From NCBI RefSeq assembly GCF_964656455.1, contig NW_027555047.1, positions 1 through 64,000 on the forward strand: 64,000 nt of DNA, read 5' to 3'. Of the stretch, positions 22,057-35,292 are shown piece by piece. Below the pieces are notes generated by a model. The model made no database searches, had not been told where the DNA came from, and worked only from the letters and a program-made list of their open reading frames with translations. The stretch is from Halichoerus grypus. Lineage: Eukaryota; Chordata; Mammalia; Carnivora; Phocidae. The translations under genes were made by a program, and so were the position numbers. How positions within the stretch are numbered: the first letter of the stretch is position 1; every line of letters begins with the position of its first letter.

Positions 22057-25000
22057 ATAGCAAGCGTTCTTTTTTTTAATTATTATTTAATGTTTTTATT
22101 GTTATGTTAATCCCCATACATTACATCATTAGTTTTAGATATAGTGTTCCATGGTTCATTGTTTGTGCATAACACCCAGTGCTCCATGCAGAACGTGCCC
22201 TGCTCAATACCCATCACCAGGCTAAGCCATCCTCCCAGCCCCCTCCCCTCTAGAACCCTCAGTTTGTTTTTCAGAGTCCATCATCTCTCATGGTTCTTCT
22301 CCCCCTCCGATTTTCCCCCCTTCATTCTTCCCCTCCTGCTGCATTCTTCTTCTTCTTTTTTTCTTTCTTAACATATATTGCATTATTTGTTTCAGAGGTA
22401 CAGATCTGAGATTCAACAGTCTTGCACAATTCACAGCGCTTACCAGAACACATACCCTCCACAGTGTCCATCACCCAGTCACCCCATCCCTCCCACCCCA
22501 CCCCCCACTCTAGCAACCCTCAGTTTGTTTCCTGAGATTAAGAATTCCTCATATCAGTGAGGTCATATGATACATGTCTTTCTCGGTTTGACTTATTTCG
22601 CTCAGCATGATACCCTCCAGTTCCATCCACGTCGTTGCAGATGGCAAGATCTCATTCCTTTTGATGGCTGCATAATATTCCATTGTATATATATATATAT
22701 ACCCCCTCTTCTTTATCCATTCATCTGTTGGTGGACATGGCTCTTTCCACAGTTTGGCTATTGTGGACATTCATAGCAAGCGTTCTAACTCGGAGAAACA
22801 ACACTGAAGAGAAACCGTGCTTTAGCTACCGACGACCTCTATGTGGGAGGAAGCAGTTTAGGGTGTACGGTGGGTGAGAGCCTGGGGACGGGTTCCGTTT
22901 CGTGAAATCGAGGGAGAGACAGGCCGGAGAGAAGGCAGCTCTCAACTCAAACCATGGTTATGGGGCTAGTACCGTTGCCCCGGGTGTGTGTGCAGGCTTC
23001 ATGAAAACTGCCTAACTCGAAGGAAAAACTCGCTGGAGAATCCATGCTTCAGCTAAAAGAGCCGCTCCTGAGGGTGGAAGCATTTTGTTGTGTGCGTGCA
23101 TGAGAGCACTGCAAGGGAGTCCAAAGCTTTTTGTGAATGAGCCTCAGGCCCCAGCAGAAGGCAGAACACGACTCCCCATGTATTTCATCACGCTAGCACG
23201 GCAGCCCCACTTTTGCATGGAAGTCTAACAGCTAGTGTTCTCACTCGAAGAAACAACACTGTAGAGAAACCGTGCTTTAGCTACCGTCGACCTCTAGACG
23301 GAGGAAGCATTACACGGAGTACCGTGGCTGAGAGCCTGGGGAACGGGTTCCATACGTGAAACCAAGGGAGAAATAGGTCCGGGCACAAGGCACCTCTGGA
23401 CTCAGCTCTTGCTACCTGAAGCTAAGACTACTGCTCCATGTGTGCTTGGAATGCTATGTGCTCGACCCTGACTGGGAAGAAACAAGCCTGTAAAGAATCC
23501 CAGCTGCAGCTCATTCGCCTACCAGGCTACTAACACCAAGAATCAATGCTGTAGCCTTACTGCGCTTTAGCTACCATTGCCGTTCCTGAAGCCGCAGGAG
23601 TTGTATAGTGCTCGTGTATGAGAGACCGGGGAAAGGGTCCCATACGTGAAATGGAGTGAGAAACAGGCCGGTGCGGAAGGCAGCTCTCAACTCACCTCTT
23701 GTTTATGAGGCTAGTCCCCTTGCCCCGGGTGTGCCTGCAGGCCATAAGCCAACCACCTAACTCAAAGGAACAACTCTGTAGGGAATTCCTGCTTCGGCTA
23801 AAAGAGCCATGCCTCAGGGTGGACGCATTGTGTGGTGTGCATGCGTGAGTGCACAGCAAGGGAGTCCAAAACCATTTTCCTTGTGAGACCCAGGCCCCGG
23901 AAGAAGCCAGAACACGACTCCCCACTTGCTCCATGAAACTACTACTGCGGCCCCACTTTTGAATGGAAGTCTAATAGCTAGCTTTCTAACTCGAACAAAC
24001 AACACTGTAGACAAACCGTGCTTTAGCTACCGTCGACCTCTCTGTGGGCGAAGCAGTTTAGGGTGTACTGTGGCTGAGAGCCTGGGGACGGTTTCAATAT
24101 CGTAATATCGGGGGAGAGACAGGCCGGTACAGAAGGCAGCTCTCAACCCACATCATGGTTATGGGGCTAGTACCGTTGCCCAGGGTAAACACAGCCACCT
24201 AACTCGAAGGAGAATCTCGGTTCAGAGCTTGTGCGTCAGGTCAAACAGCTGCTCCTGAGGGTGGCAGCATTTTGTTGTGTGCGTGCGTGAGAGCACTGCA
24301 AGGAAGTCCAAAGCTTTTTGCGAGCGAGACTCAGGCCCCAGCGAAAGGCAGAACACGACTCCCCATGTGTTTCATCACGCTAGCACGGCAGCCCCACTTT
24401 TGCATGGAAGTCTAATAGCTAGCGTTCTAACTCGAAGAAACTACACAGCAGAGAAACCGTGCTTTAGCTACCGTCGACCTCTCTGTGGGCGAAGCAGTTT
24501 AGGGTGTACTGTGGCTGAGAGCCTGGGCACAGTTTCAATATCATAATATCGGGGAGAGGCAGGCCGGTACAGAAGGCAGCTCTCAACACACATCATGGTT
24601 ATGGGGCTGCTACCGTTCGCCAGGGTGTGTGTGCAGGCTTCAACACAGCCACCTAACTCGAAGGAAAACTTGATTGAGAGCCTGTGCTTCAGGTAAAACA
24701 GGTGCTCCTGAGGGTGGCAGCATTTTGTTGTGTGCGTGCGTGAGAGTAGTGCAAGGGAGTCCAAAGCTTTTTGCGAGTGAGACTCAGGCCCCAGCAAAAG
24801 GCAGAACACGACTCCCCATGTGTTTGACCAAGCTAGCACGGCAGCCCCACATTTGCATGGCAGTCTAATAGCTAGCGTTCTAACTCGAAGAAACAACACT
24901 GTAGAGAAACCGTGCTTTAGCTACCGTCGACCTCTCTGTGGGCGGAGCAGTTTAGGGTGTACTGTGGCTGAGAGCCTGGGGACGGTTTCAATATCGTAAT

Positions 25001-26468
25001 ATCGGGGAGAGACAGGCCGGTACAGAAGGCAGCTCTTAACTCACATCCTGGTTATGGGGCTAGTACCATTCGAGAGGGTGTGTGTGCCGCCTTAAACACA
25101 GCCACCTAACTCGAAGGAAAAACTCGGTTGAGAGCCTGTGCTGCAGGTAAAACAGCTGCTCCTGAGGGTGGCAGCATTTTGTGGTGTGCGTGCGTGAGAG
25201 CACTGCAAGGGAGTCCAAAGCTTTTTGCGAGTGAGACTCAGGCCCCTGCGAAAGGCAGAACACGACTCCCCATGTGTTTGACCAAGCTAGCACGGCAGCC
25301 CCACATTTGCATGGCAGTCTAATAGCTAGCGTTCTAACTCGAAGAAACAACACGGTAGAGAAATCGTGCTTTAGCTACCATCCACGTCTCTGAGGGAGGA
25401 AGCACTTTCCAGGCTACCGTGGGTGAGAGCCTGGGGAACGGGTTCCTTACGTGAGACCGAGGGAGAAGAAGTCCGGGCCACAAGGCACCTCTCGACTCAG
25501 CTCTTGTTACCTGAAGCTAACGCTACTGCTCCATGTGTGCATAGGAATGCTAAGTGCTCCACACTGTTTTGGCAGAAAGAAGCCGGTCAAGAATCCCAGC
25601 TTCAGCTCATTCGCCTCTCCACAGGGTGGCAGGATTTTCAACTCTGCTTGAGTGCAAACCTGGGGAATGAGTCCCAGCAGAATTCCGAGGCAGAAATAAG
25701 CATGGGCAGGAGGCAGCTATCGACTCAACTCTTGTTTCGGGAAACTAGATCGGCTCTCCCGTGTGTGCGTGTAGTCCTAAGTGCCATCCACCCAACGGAA
25801 AGGAACAAAAGTGCGGAGGACCCGTGCCTCAGCAAAGATCGCCCTTCCTGAGCGTGCACTTCATCTGTTGTGTGTTTTTGTGAAAGCATGAGAAATGGAA
25901 CCTAAACGTAACTCGGAGTGAGAAGCAGGCCTGGAAGGAAGGCTGCTGTCGACTCCCCTCTTGTTTGAGGAGATTAGCACTGCTGTACCCTGTGTGCCTG
26001 GAAGCCTAGTTCCCAGGCTACTAACACCAAGAATCAATGCTATAGAGTTACTGCGCTTGAGTTAACATTGCCGTTCCTGAAGCCAGAGGAATTTGACAGT
26101 GCTCGTGTCTGTCTGAGAGCCCGGGGAAAGGGTCCCATACGTGAAATGGAGTGAGAAACAGGCCGGAGCGGAAGGCAGTTCTCAACTCACCTCTTGTTTA
26201 TGAGGCTAGTACCCTTGCCCCGGGTGTGCCTGCAGGGCTAAAGCCAACCACCTAACTCAAAGGAACAACTCTGTAGAGATTTCCTGCTTCGGCTAAAGTA
26301 GCCATGCCGGAGGGTGGACGCATTTTGCTGTGTGCATGCGTGAGCGCACTGCAAGTGAGTCCAGACCCATTTTCCGTGTGGGACTCAGGCCCCGGCAGAA
26401 GGCAGAACATGACTCCCCACTTGTTTCCTGAGGCTAGCACTGCGGCCCCACTTTTGCATGGAAGTCTA
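22057..26468 (+). repeat. Macrosatellite unit 6
   Basis: Full 4412-bp unit, longer (TA)n form. I found no difference from unit 5 by eye. Confidence 0.96.
22071..22772 (-). mobile_element. L1: LINE-1 fragment, unit 6
   Basis: Copy of the same insertion, 702 bp. Duplications at 22057-22070 and 22773-22786. The ORF2 tail 22549-22770 is open. Confidence 0.95.
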
Positions 26469-29400
26469 ATAGCAAGCGTTCTTTTTTTTAATTATTATTT
26501 AATGTTTTTATTGTTATGTTAATCCCCATACATTACATCATTAGTTTTAGATATAGTGTTCCATGGTTCATTGTTTGTGCATAACACCCAGTGCTCCATG
26601 CAGAACGTGCCCTGCTCAATACCCATCACCAGGCTAAGCCATCCTCCCAGCCCCCTCCCCTCTAGAACCCTCAGTTTGTTTTTCAGAGTCCATCATCTCT
26701 CATGGTTCTTCTCCCCCTCCGATTTTCCCCCCTTCATTCTTCCCCTCCTGCTGCATTCTTCTTCTTCTTTTTTTCTTTCTTAACATATATTGCATTATTT
26801 GTTTCAGAGGTACAGATCTGAGATTCAACAGTCTTGCACAATTCACAGCGCTTACCAGAACACATACCCTCCACAGTGTCCATCACCCAGTCACCCCATC
26901 CCTCCCACCCCACCCCCCACTCTAGCAACCCTCAGTTTGTTTCCTGAGATTAAGAATTCCTCATATCAGTGAGGTCATATGATACATGTCTTTCTCGGTT
27001 TGACTTATTTCGCTCAGCATGATACCCTCCAGTTCCATCCACGTCGTTGCAGATGGCAAGATCTCATTCCTTTTGATGGCTGCATAATATTCCATTGTAT
27101 ATATATATATATACCCCCTCTTCTTTATCCATTCATCTGTTGGTGGACATGGCTCTTTCCACAGTTTGGCTATTGTGGACATTCATAGCAAGCGTTCTAA
27201 CTCGGAGAAACAACACTGAAGAGAAACCGTGCTTTAGCTACCGACGACCTCTATGTGGGAGGAAGCAGTTTAGGGTGTACGGTGGGTGAGAGCCTGGGGA
27301 CGGGTTCCGTTTCGTGAAATCGAGGGAGAGACAGGCCGGAGAGAAGGCAGCTCTCAACTCAAACCATGGTTATGGGGCTAGTACCGTTGCCCCGGGTGTG
27401 TGTGCAGGCTTCATGAAAACTGCCTAACTCGAAGGAAAAACTCGCTGGAGAATCCATGCTTCAGCTAAAAGAGCCGCTCCTGAGGGTGGAAGCATTTTGT
27501 TGTGTGCGTGCATGAGAGCACTGCAAGGGAGTCCAAAGCTTTTTGTGAATGAGCCTCAGGCCCCAGCAGAAGGCAGAACACGACTCCCCATGTATTTCAT
27601 CACGCTAGCACGGCAGCCCCACTTTTGCATGGAAGTCTAACAGCTAGTGTTCTCACTCGAAGAAACAACACTGTAGAGAAACCGTGCTTTAGCTACCGTC
27701 GACCTCTAGACGGAGGAAGCATTACACGGAGTACCGTGGCTGAGAGCCTGGGGAACGGGTTCCATACGTGAAACCAAGGGAGAAATAGGTCCGGGCACAA
27801 GGCACCTCTGGACTCAGCTCTTGCTACCTGAAGCTAAGACTACTGCTCCATGTGTGCTTGGAATGCTATGTGCTCGACCCTGACTGGGAAGAAACAAGCC
27901 TGTAAAGAATCCCAGCTGCAGCTCATTCGCCTACCAGGCTACTAACACCAAGAATCAATGCTGTAGCCTTCCTGCGCTTTAGCTACCATTGCCGTTCCTG
28001 AAGCCGCAGGAGTTGTATAGTGCTCGTGTATGAGAGACCGGGGAAAGGGTCCCATACGTGAAATGGAGTGAGAAACAGGCCGGTGCGGAAGGCAGCTCTC
28101 AACTCACCTCTTGTTTATGAGGCTAGTCCCCTTGCCCCGGGTGTGCCTGCAGGCCATAAGCCAACCACCTAACTCAAAGGAACAACTCTGTAGGGAATTC
28201 CTGCTTCGGCTAAAAGAGCCATGCCTCAGGGTGGACGCATTGTGTGGTGTGCATGCGTGAGTGCACAGCAAGGGAGTCCAAAACCATTTTCCTTGTGAGA
28301 CCCAGGCCCCGGAAGAAGCCAGAACACGACTCCCCACTTGCTCCATGAAACTACTACTGCGGCCCCACTTTTGAATGGAAGTCTAATAGCTAGCTTTCTA
28401 ACTCGAACAAACAACACTGTAGACAAACCGTGCTTTAGCTACCGTCGACCTCTCTGTGGGCGAAGCAGTTTAGGGTGTACTGTGGCTGAGAGCCTGGGGA
28501 CGGTTTCAATATCGTAATATCGGGGGAGAGACAGGCCGGTACAGAAGGCAGCTCTCAACCCACATCATGGTTATGGGGCTAGTACCGTTGCCCAGGGTAA
28601 ACACAGCCACCTAACTCGAAGGAGAATCTCGGTTCAGAGCTTGTGCGTCAGGTCAAACAGCTGCTCCTGAGGGTGGCAGCATTTTGTTGTGTGCGTGCGT
28701 GAGAGCACTGCAAGGAAGTCCAAAGCTTTTTGCGAGCGAGACTCAGGCCCCAGCGAAAGGCAGAACACGACTCCCCATGTGTTTCATCACGCTAGCACGG
28801 CAGCCCCACTTTTGCATGGAAGTCTAATAGCTAGCGTTCTAACTCGAAGAAACTACACAGCAGAGAAACCGTGCTTTAGCTACCGTCGACCTCTCTGTGG
28901 GCGAAGCAGTTTAGGGTGTACTGTGGCTGAGAGCCTGGGCACAGTTTCAATATCATAATATCGGGGAGAGGCAGGCCGGTACAGAAGGCAGCTCTCAACA
29001 CACATCATGGTTATGGGGCTGCTACCGTTCGCCAGGGTGTGTGTGCAGGCTTCAACACAGCCACCTAACTCGAAGGAAAACTTGATTGAGAGCCTGTGCT
29101 TCAGGTAAAACAGGTGCTCCTGAGGGTGGCAGCATTTTGTTGTGTGCGTGCGTGAGAGTAGTGCAAGGGAGTCCAAAGCTTTTTGCGAGTGAGACTCAGG
29201 CCCCAGCAAAAGGCAGAACACGACTCCCCATGTGTTTGACCAAGCTAGCACGGCAGCCCCACATTTGCATGGCAGTCTAATAGCTAGCGTTCTAACTCGA
29301 AGAAACAACACTGTAGAGAAACCGTGCTTTAGCTACCGTCGACCTCTCTGTGGGCGGAGCAGTTTAGGGTGTACTGTGGCTGAGAGCCTGGGGACGGTTT

Positions 29401-30880
29401 CAATATCGTAATATCGGGGAGAGACAGGCCGGTACAGAAGGCAGCTCTTAACTCACATCCTGGTTATGGGGCTAGTACCATTCGAGAGGGTGTGTGTGCC
29501 GCCTTAAACACAGCCACCTAACTCGAAGGAAAAACTCGGTTGAGAGCCTGTGCTGCAGGTAAAACAGCTGCTCCTGAGGGTGGCAGCATTTTGTGGTGTG
29601 CGTGCGTGAGAGCACTGCAAGGGAGTCCAAAGCTTTTTGCGAGTGAGACTCAGGCCCCTGCGAAAGGCAGAACACGACTCCCCATGTGTTTGACCAAGCT
29701 AGCACGGCAGCCCCACATTTGCATGGCAGTCTAATAGCTAGCGTTCTAACTCGAAGAAACAACACGGTAGAGAAATCGTGCTTTAGCTACCATCCACGTC
29801 TCTGAGGGAGGAAGCACTTTCCAGGCTACCGTGGGTGAGAGCCTGGGGAACGGGTTCCTTACGTGAGACCGAGGGAGAAGAAGTCCGGGCCACAAGGCAC
29901 CTCTCGACTCAGCTCTTGTTACCTGAAGCTAACGCTACTGCTCCATGTGTGCATAGGAATGCTAAGTGCTCCACACTGTTTTGGCAGAAAGAAGCCGGTC
30001 AAGAATCCCAGCTTCAGCTCATTCGCCTCTCCACAGGGTGGCAGGATTTTCAACTCTGCTTGAGTGCAAACCTGGGGAATGAGTCCCAGCAGAATTCCGA
30101 GGCAGAAATAAGCATGGGCAGGAGGCAGCTATCGACTCAACTCTTGTTTCGGGAAACTAGATCGGCTCTCCCGTGTGTGCGTGTAGTCCTAAGTGCCATC
30201 CACCCAACGGAAAGGAACAAAAGTGCGGAGGACCCGTGCCTCAGCAAAGATCGCCCTTCCTGAGCGTGCACTTCATCTGTTGTGTGTTTTTGTGAAAGCA
30301 TGAGAAATGGAACCTAAACGTAACTCGGAGTGAGAAGCAGGCCTGGAAGGAAGGCTGCTGTCGACTCCCCTCTTGTTTGAGGAGATTAGCACTGCTGTAC
30401 CCTGTGTGCCTGGAAGCCTAGTTCCCAGGCTACTAACACCAAGAATCAATGCTATAGAGTTACTGCGCTTGAGTTAACATTGCCGTTCCTGAAGCCAGAG
30501 GAATTTGACAGTGCTCGTGTCTGTCTGAGAGCCCGGGGAAAGGGTCCCATACGTGAAATGGAGTGAGAAACAGGCCGGAGCGGAAGGCAGTTCTCAACTC
30601 ACCTCTTGTTTATGAGGCTAGTACCCTTGCCCCGGGTGTGCCTGCAGGGCTAAAGCCAACCACCTAACTCAAAGGAACAACTCTGTAGAGATTTCCTGCT
30701 TCGGCTAAAGTAGCCATGCCGGAGGGTGGACGCATTTTGCTGTGTGCATGCGTGAGCGCACTGCAAGTGAGTCCAGACCCATTTTCCGTGTGGGACTCAG
30801 GCCCCGGCAGAAGGCAGAACATGACTCCCCACTTGTTTCCTGAGGCTAGCACTGCGGCCCCACTTTTGCATGGAAGTCTA
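26469..30880 (+). repeat. Macrosatellite unit 7
   Basis: Full 4412-bp unit, longer (TA)n form. It has C instead of A at 27971 in block B, a variant shared only with unit 8. Confidence 0.96.
26483..27184 (-). mobile_element. L1: LINE-1 fragment, unit 7
   Basis: Copy of the same insertion, 702 bp. Duplications at 26469-26482 and 27185-27198. The ORF2 tail 26961-27182 is open. Confidence 0.95.
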
Positions 30881-33800
30881 ATAGCAAGCGTTCTTTTTTT
30901 TAATTATTATTTAATGTTTTTATTGTTATGTTAATCCCCATACATTACATCATTAGTTTTAGATATAGTGTTCCATGGTTCATTGTTTGTGCATAACACC
31001 CAGTGCTCCATGCAGAACGTGCCCTGCTCAATACCCATCACCAGGCTAAGCCATCCTCCCAGCCCCCTCCCCTCTAGAACCCTCAGTTTGTTTTTCAGAG
31101 TCCATCATCTCTCATGGTTCTTCTCCCCCTCCGATTTTCCCCCCTTCATTCTTCCCCTCCTGCTGCATTCTTCTTCTTCTTTTTTTCTTTCTTAACATAT
31201 ATTGCATTATTTGTTTCAGAGGTACAGATCTGAGATTCAACAGTCTTGCACAATTCACAGCGCTTACCAGAACACATACCCTCCACAGTGTCCATCACCC
31301 AGTCACCCCATCCCTCCCACCCCACCCCCCACTCTAGCAACCCTCAGTTTGTTTCCTGAGATTAAGAATTCCTCATATCAGTGAGGTCATATGATACATG
31401 TCTTTCTCGGTTTGACTTATTTCGCTCAGCATGATACCCTCCAGTTCCATCCACGTCGTTGCAGATGGCAAGATCTCATTCCTTTTGATGGCTGCATAAT
31501 ATTCCATTGTATATATATATATATACCCCCTCTTCTTTATCCATTCATCTGTTGGTGGACATGGCTCTTTCCACAGTTTGGCTATTGTGGACATTCATAG
31601 CAAGCGTTCTAACTCGGAGAAACAACACTGAAGAGAAACCGTGCTTTAGCTACCGACGACCTCTATGTGGGAGGAAGCAGTTTAGGGTGTACGGTGGGTG
31701 AGAGCCTGGGGACGGGTTCCGTTTCGTGAAATCGAGGGAGAGACAGGCCGGAGAGAAGGCAGCTCTCAACTCAAACCATGGTTATGGGGCTAGTACCGTT
31801 GCCCCGGGTGTGTGTGCAGGCTTCATGAAAACTGCCTAACTCGAAGGAAAAACTCGCTGGAGAATCCATGCTTCAGCTAAAAGAGCCGCTCCTGAGGGTG
31901 GAAGCATTTTGTTGTGTGCGTGCATGAGAGCACTGCAAGGGAGTCCAAAGCTTTTTGTGAATGAGCCTCAGGCCCCAGCAGAAGGCAGAACACGACTCCC
32001 CATGTATTTCATCACGCTAGCACGGCAGCCCCACTTTTGCATGGAAGTCTAACAGCTAGTGTTCTCACTCGAAGAAACAACACTGTAGAGAAACCGTGCT
32101 TTAGCTACCGTCGACCTCTAGACGGAGGAAGCATTACACGGAGTACCGTGGCTGAGAGCCTGGGGAACGGGTTCCATACGTGAAACCAAGGGAGAAATAG
32201 GTCCGGGCACAAGGCACCTCTGGACTCAGCTCTTGCTACCTGAAGCTAAGACTACTGCTCCATGTGTGCTTGGAATGCTATGTGCTCGACCCTGACTGGG
32301 AAGAAACAAGCCTGTAAAGAATCCCAGCTGCAGCTCATTCGCCTACCAGGCTACTAACACCAAGAATCAATGCTGTAGCCTTCCTGCGCTTTAGCTACCA
32401 TTGCCGTTCCTGAAGCCGCAGGAGTTGTATAGTGCTCGTGTATGAGAGACCGGGGAAAGGGTCCCATACGTGAAATGGAGTGAGAAACAGGCCGGTGCGG
32501 AAGGCAGCTCTCAACTCACCTCTTGTTTATGAGGCTAGTCCCCTTGCCCCGGGTGTGCCTGCAGGCCATAAGCCAACCACCTAACTCAAAGGAACAACTC
32601 TGTAGGGAATTCCTGCTTCGGCTAAAAGAGCCATGCCTCAGGGTGGACGCATTGTGTGGTGTGCATGCGTGAGTGCACAGCAAGGGAGTCCAAAACCATT
32701 TTCCTTGTGAGACCCAGGCCCCGGAAGAAGCCAGAACACGACTCCCCACTTGCTCCATGAAACTACTACTGCGGCCCCACTTTTGAATGGAAGTCTAATA
32801 GCTAGCTTTCTAACTCGAACAAACAACACTGTAGACAAACCGTGCTTTAGCTACCGTCGACCTCTCTGTGGGCGAAGCAGTTTAGGGTGTACTGTGGCTG
32901 AGAGCCTGGGGACGGTTTCAATATCGTAATATCGGGGGAGAGACAGGCCGGTACAGAAGGCAGCTCTCAACCCACATCATGGTTATGGGGCTAGTACCGT
33001 TGCCCAGGGTAAACACAGCCACCTAACTCGAAGGAGAATCTCGGTTCAGAGCTTGTGCGTCAGGTCAAACAGCTGCTCCTGAGGGTGGCAGCATTTTGTT
33101 GTGTGCGTGCGTGAGAGCACTGCAAGGAAGTCCAAAGCTTTTTGCGAGCGAGACTCAGGCCCCAGCGAAAGGCAGAACACGACTCCCCATGTGTTTCATC
33201 ACGCTAGCACGGCAGCCCCACTTTTGCATGGAAGTCTAATAGCTAGCGTTCTAACTCGAAGAAACTACACAGCAGAGAAACCGTGCTTTAGCTACCGTCG
33301 ACCTCTCTGTGGGCGAAGCAGTTTAGGGTGTACTGTGGCTGAGAGCCTGGGCACAGTTTCAATATCATAATATCGGGGAGAGGCAGGCCGGTACAGAAGG
33401 CAGCTCTCAACACACATCATGGTTATGGGGCTGCTACCGTTCGCCAGGGTGTGTGTGCAGGCTTCAACACAGCCACCTAACTCGAAGGAAAACTTGATTG
33501 AGAGCCTGTGCTTCAGGTAAAACAGGTGCTCCTGAGGGTGGCAGCATTTTGTTGTGTGCGTGCGTGAGAGTAGTGCAAGGGAGTCCAAAGCTTTTTGCGA
33601 GTGAGACTCAGGCCCCAGCAAAAGGCAGAACACGACTCCCCATGTGTTTGACCAAGCTAGCACGGCAGCCCCACATTTGCATGGCAGTCTAATAGCTAGC
33701 GTTCTAACTCGAAGAAACAACACTGTAGAGAAACCGTGCTTTAGCTACCGTCGACCTCTCTGTGGGCGGAGCAGTTTAGGGTGTACTGTGGCTGAGAGCC

Positions 33801-35292
33801 TGGGGACGGTTTCAATATCGTAATATCGGGGAGAGACAGGCCGGTACAGAAGGCAGCTCTTAACTCACATCCTGGTTATGGGGCTAGTACCATTCGAGAG
33901 GGTGTGTGTGCCGCCTTAAACAGAGCCACCTAACTCGAAGGAAAAACTCGGTTGAGAGCCTGTGCTGCAGGTAAAACAGCTGCTCCTGAGGGTGGCAGCA
34001 TTTTGTGGTGTGCGTGCGTGAGAGCACTGCAAGGGAGTCCAAAGCTTTTTGCGAGTGAGACTCAGGCCCCTGCGAAAGGCAGAACACGACTCCCCATGTG
34101 TTTGACCAAGCTAGCACGGCAGCCCCACATTTGCATGGCAGTCTAATAGCTAGCGTTCTAACTCGAAGAAACAACACGGTAGAGAAATCGTGCTTTAGCT
34201 ACCATCCACGTCTCTGAGGGAGGAAGCACTTTCCAGGCTACCGTGGGTGAGAGCCTGGGGAACGGGTTCCTTACGTGAGACCGAGGGAGAAGAAGTCCGG
34301 GCCACAAGGCACCTCTCGACTCAGCTCTTGTTACCTGAAGCTAACGCTACTGCTCCATGTGTGCATAGGAATGCTAAGTGCTCCACACTGTTTTGGCAGA
34401 AAGAAGCCGGTCAAGAATCCCAGCTTCAGCTCATTCGCCTCTCCACAGGGTGGCAGGATTTTCAACTCTGCTTGAGTGCAAACCTGGGGAATGAGTCCCA
34501 GCAGAATTCCGAGGCAGAAATAAGCATGGGCAGGAGGCAGCTATCGACTCAACTCTTGTTTCGGGAAACTAGATCGGCTCTCCCGTGTGTGCGTGTAGTC
34601 CTAAGTGCCATCCACCCAACGGAAAGGAACAAAAGTGCGGAGGACCCGTGCCTCAGCAAAGATCGCCCTTCCTGAGCGTGCACTTCATCTGTTGTGTGTT
34701 TTTGTGAAAGCATGAGAAATGGAACCTAAACGTAACTCGGAGTGAGAAGCAGGCCTGGAAGGAAGGCTGCTGTCGACTCCCCTCTTGTTTGAGGAGATTA
34801 GCACTGCTGTACCCTGTGTGCCTGGAAGCCTAGTTCCCAGGCTACTAACACCAAGAATCAATGCTATAGAGTTACTGCGCTTGAGTTAACATTGCCGTTC
34901 CTGAAGCCAGAGGAATTTGACAGTGCTCGTGTCTGTCTGAGAGCCCGGGGAAAGGGTCCCATACGTGAAATGGAGTGAGAAACAGGCCGGAGCGGAAGGC
35001 AGTTCTCAACTCACCTCTTGTTTATGAGGCTAGTACCCTTGCCCCGGGTGTGCCTGCAGGGCTAAAGCCAACCACCTAACTCAAAGGAACAACTCTGTAG
35101 AGATTTCCTGCTTCGGCTAAAGTAGCCATGCCGGAGGGTGGACGCATTTTGCTGTGTGCATGCGTGAGCGCACTGCAAGTGAGTCCAGACCCATTTTCCG
35201 TGTGGGACTCAGGCCCCGGCAGAAGGCAGAACATGACTCCCCACTTGTTTCCTGAGGCTAGCACTGCGGCCCCACTTTTGCATGGAAGTCTA
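30881..35292 (+). repeat. Macrosatellite unit 8
   Basis: Full 4412-bp unit, longer (TA)n form. It combines the block B variant shared with unit 7 (C at 32383) and a block E variant shared with unit 9 (G for C at 33923). It is therefore a genetic intermediate between its two neighbours. Confidence 0.96.
30895..31596 (-). mobile_element. L1: LINE-1 fragment, unit 8
   Basis: Copy of the same insertion, 702 bp. Duplications at 30881-30894 and 31597-31610. The ORF2 tail 31373-31594 is open. Confidence 0.95.
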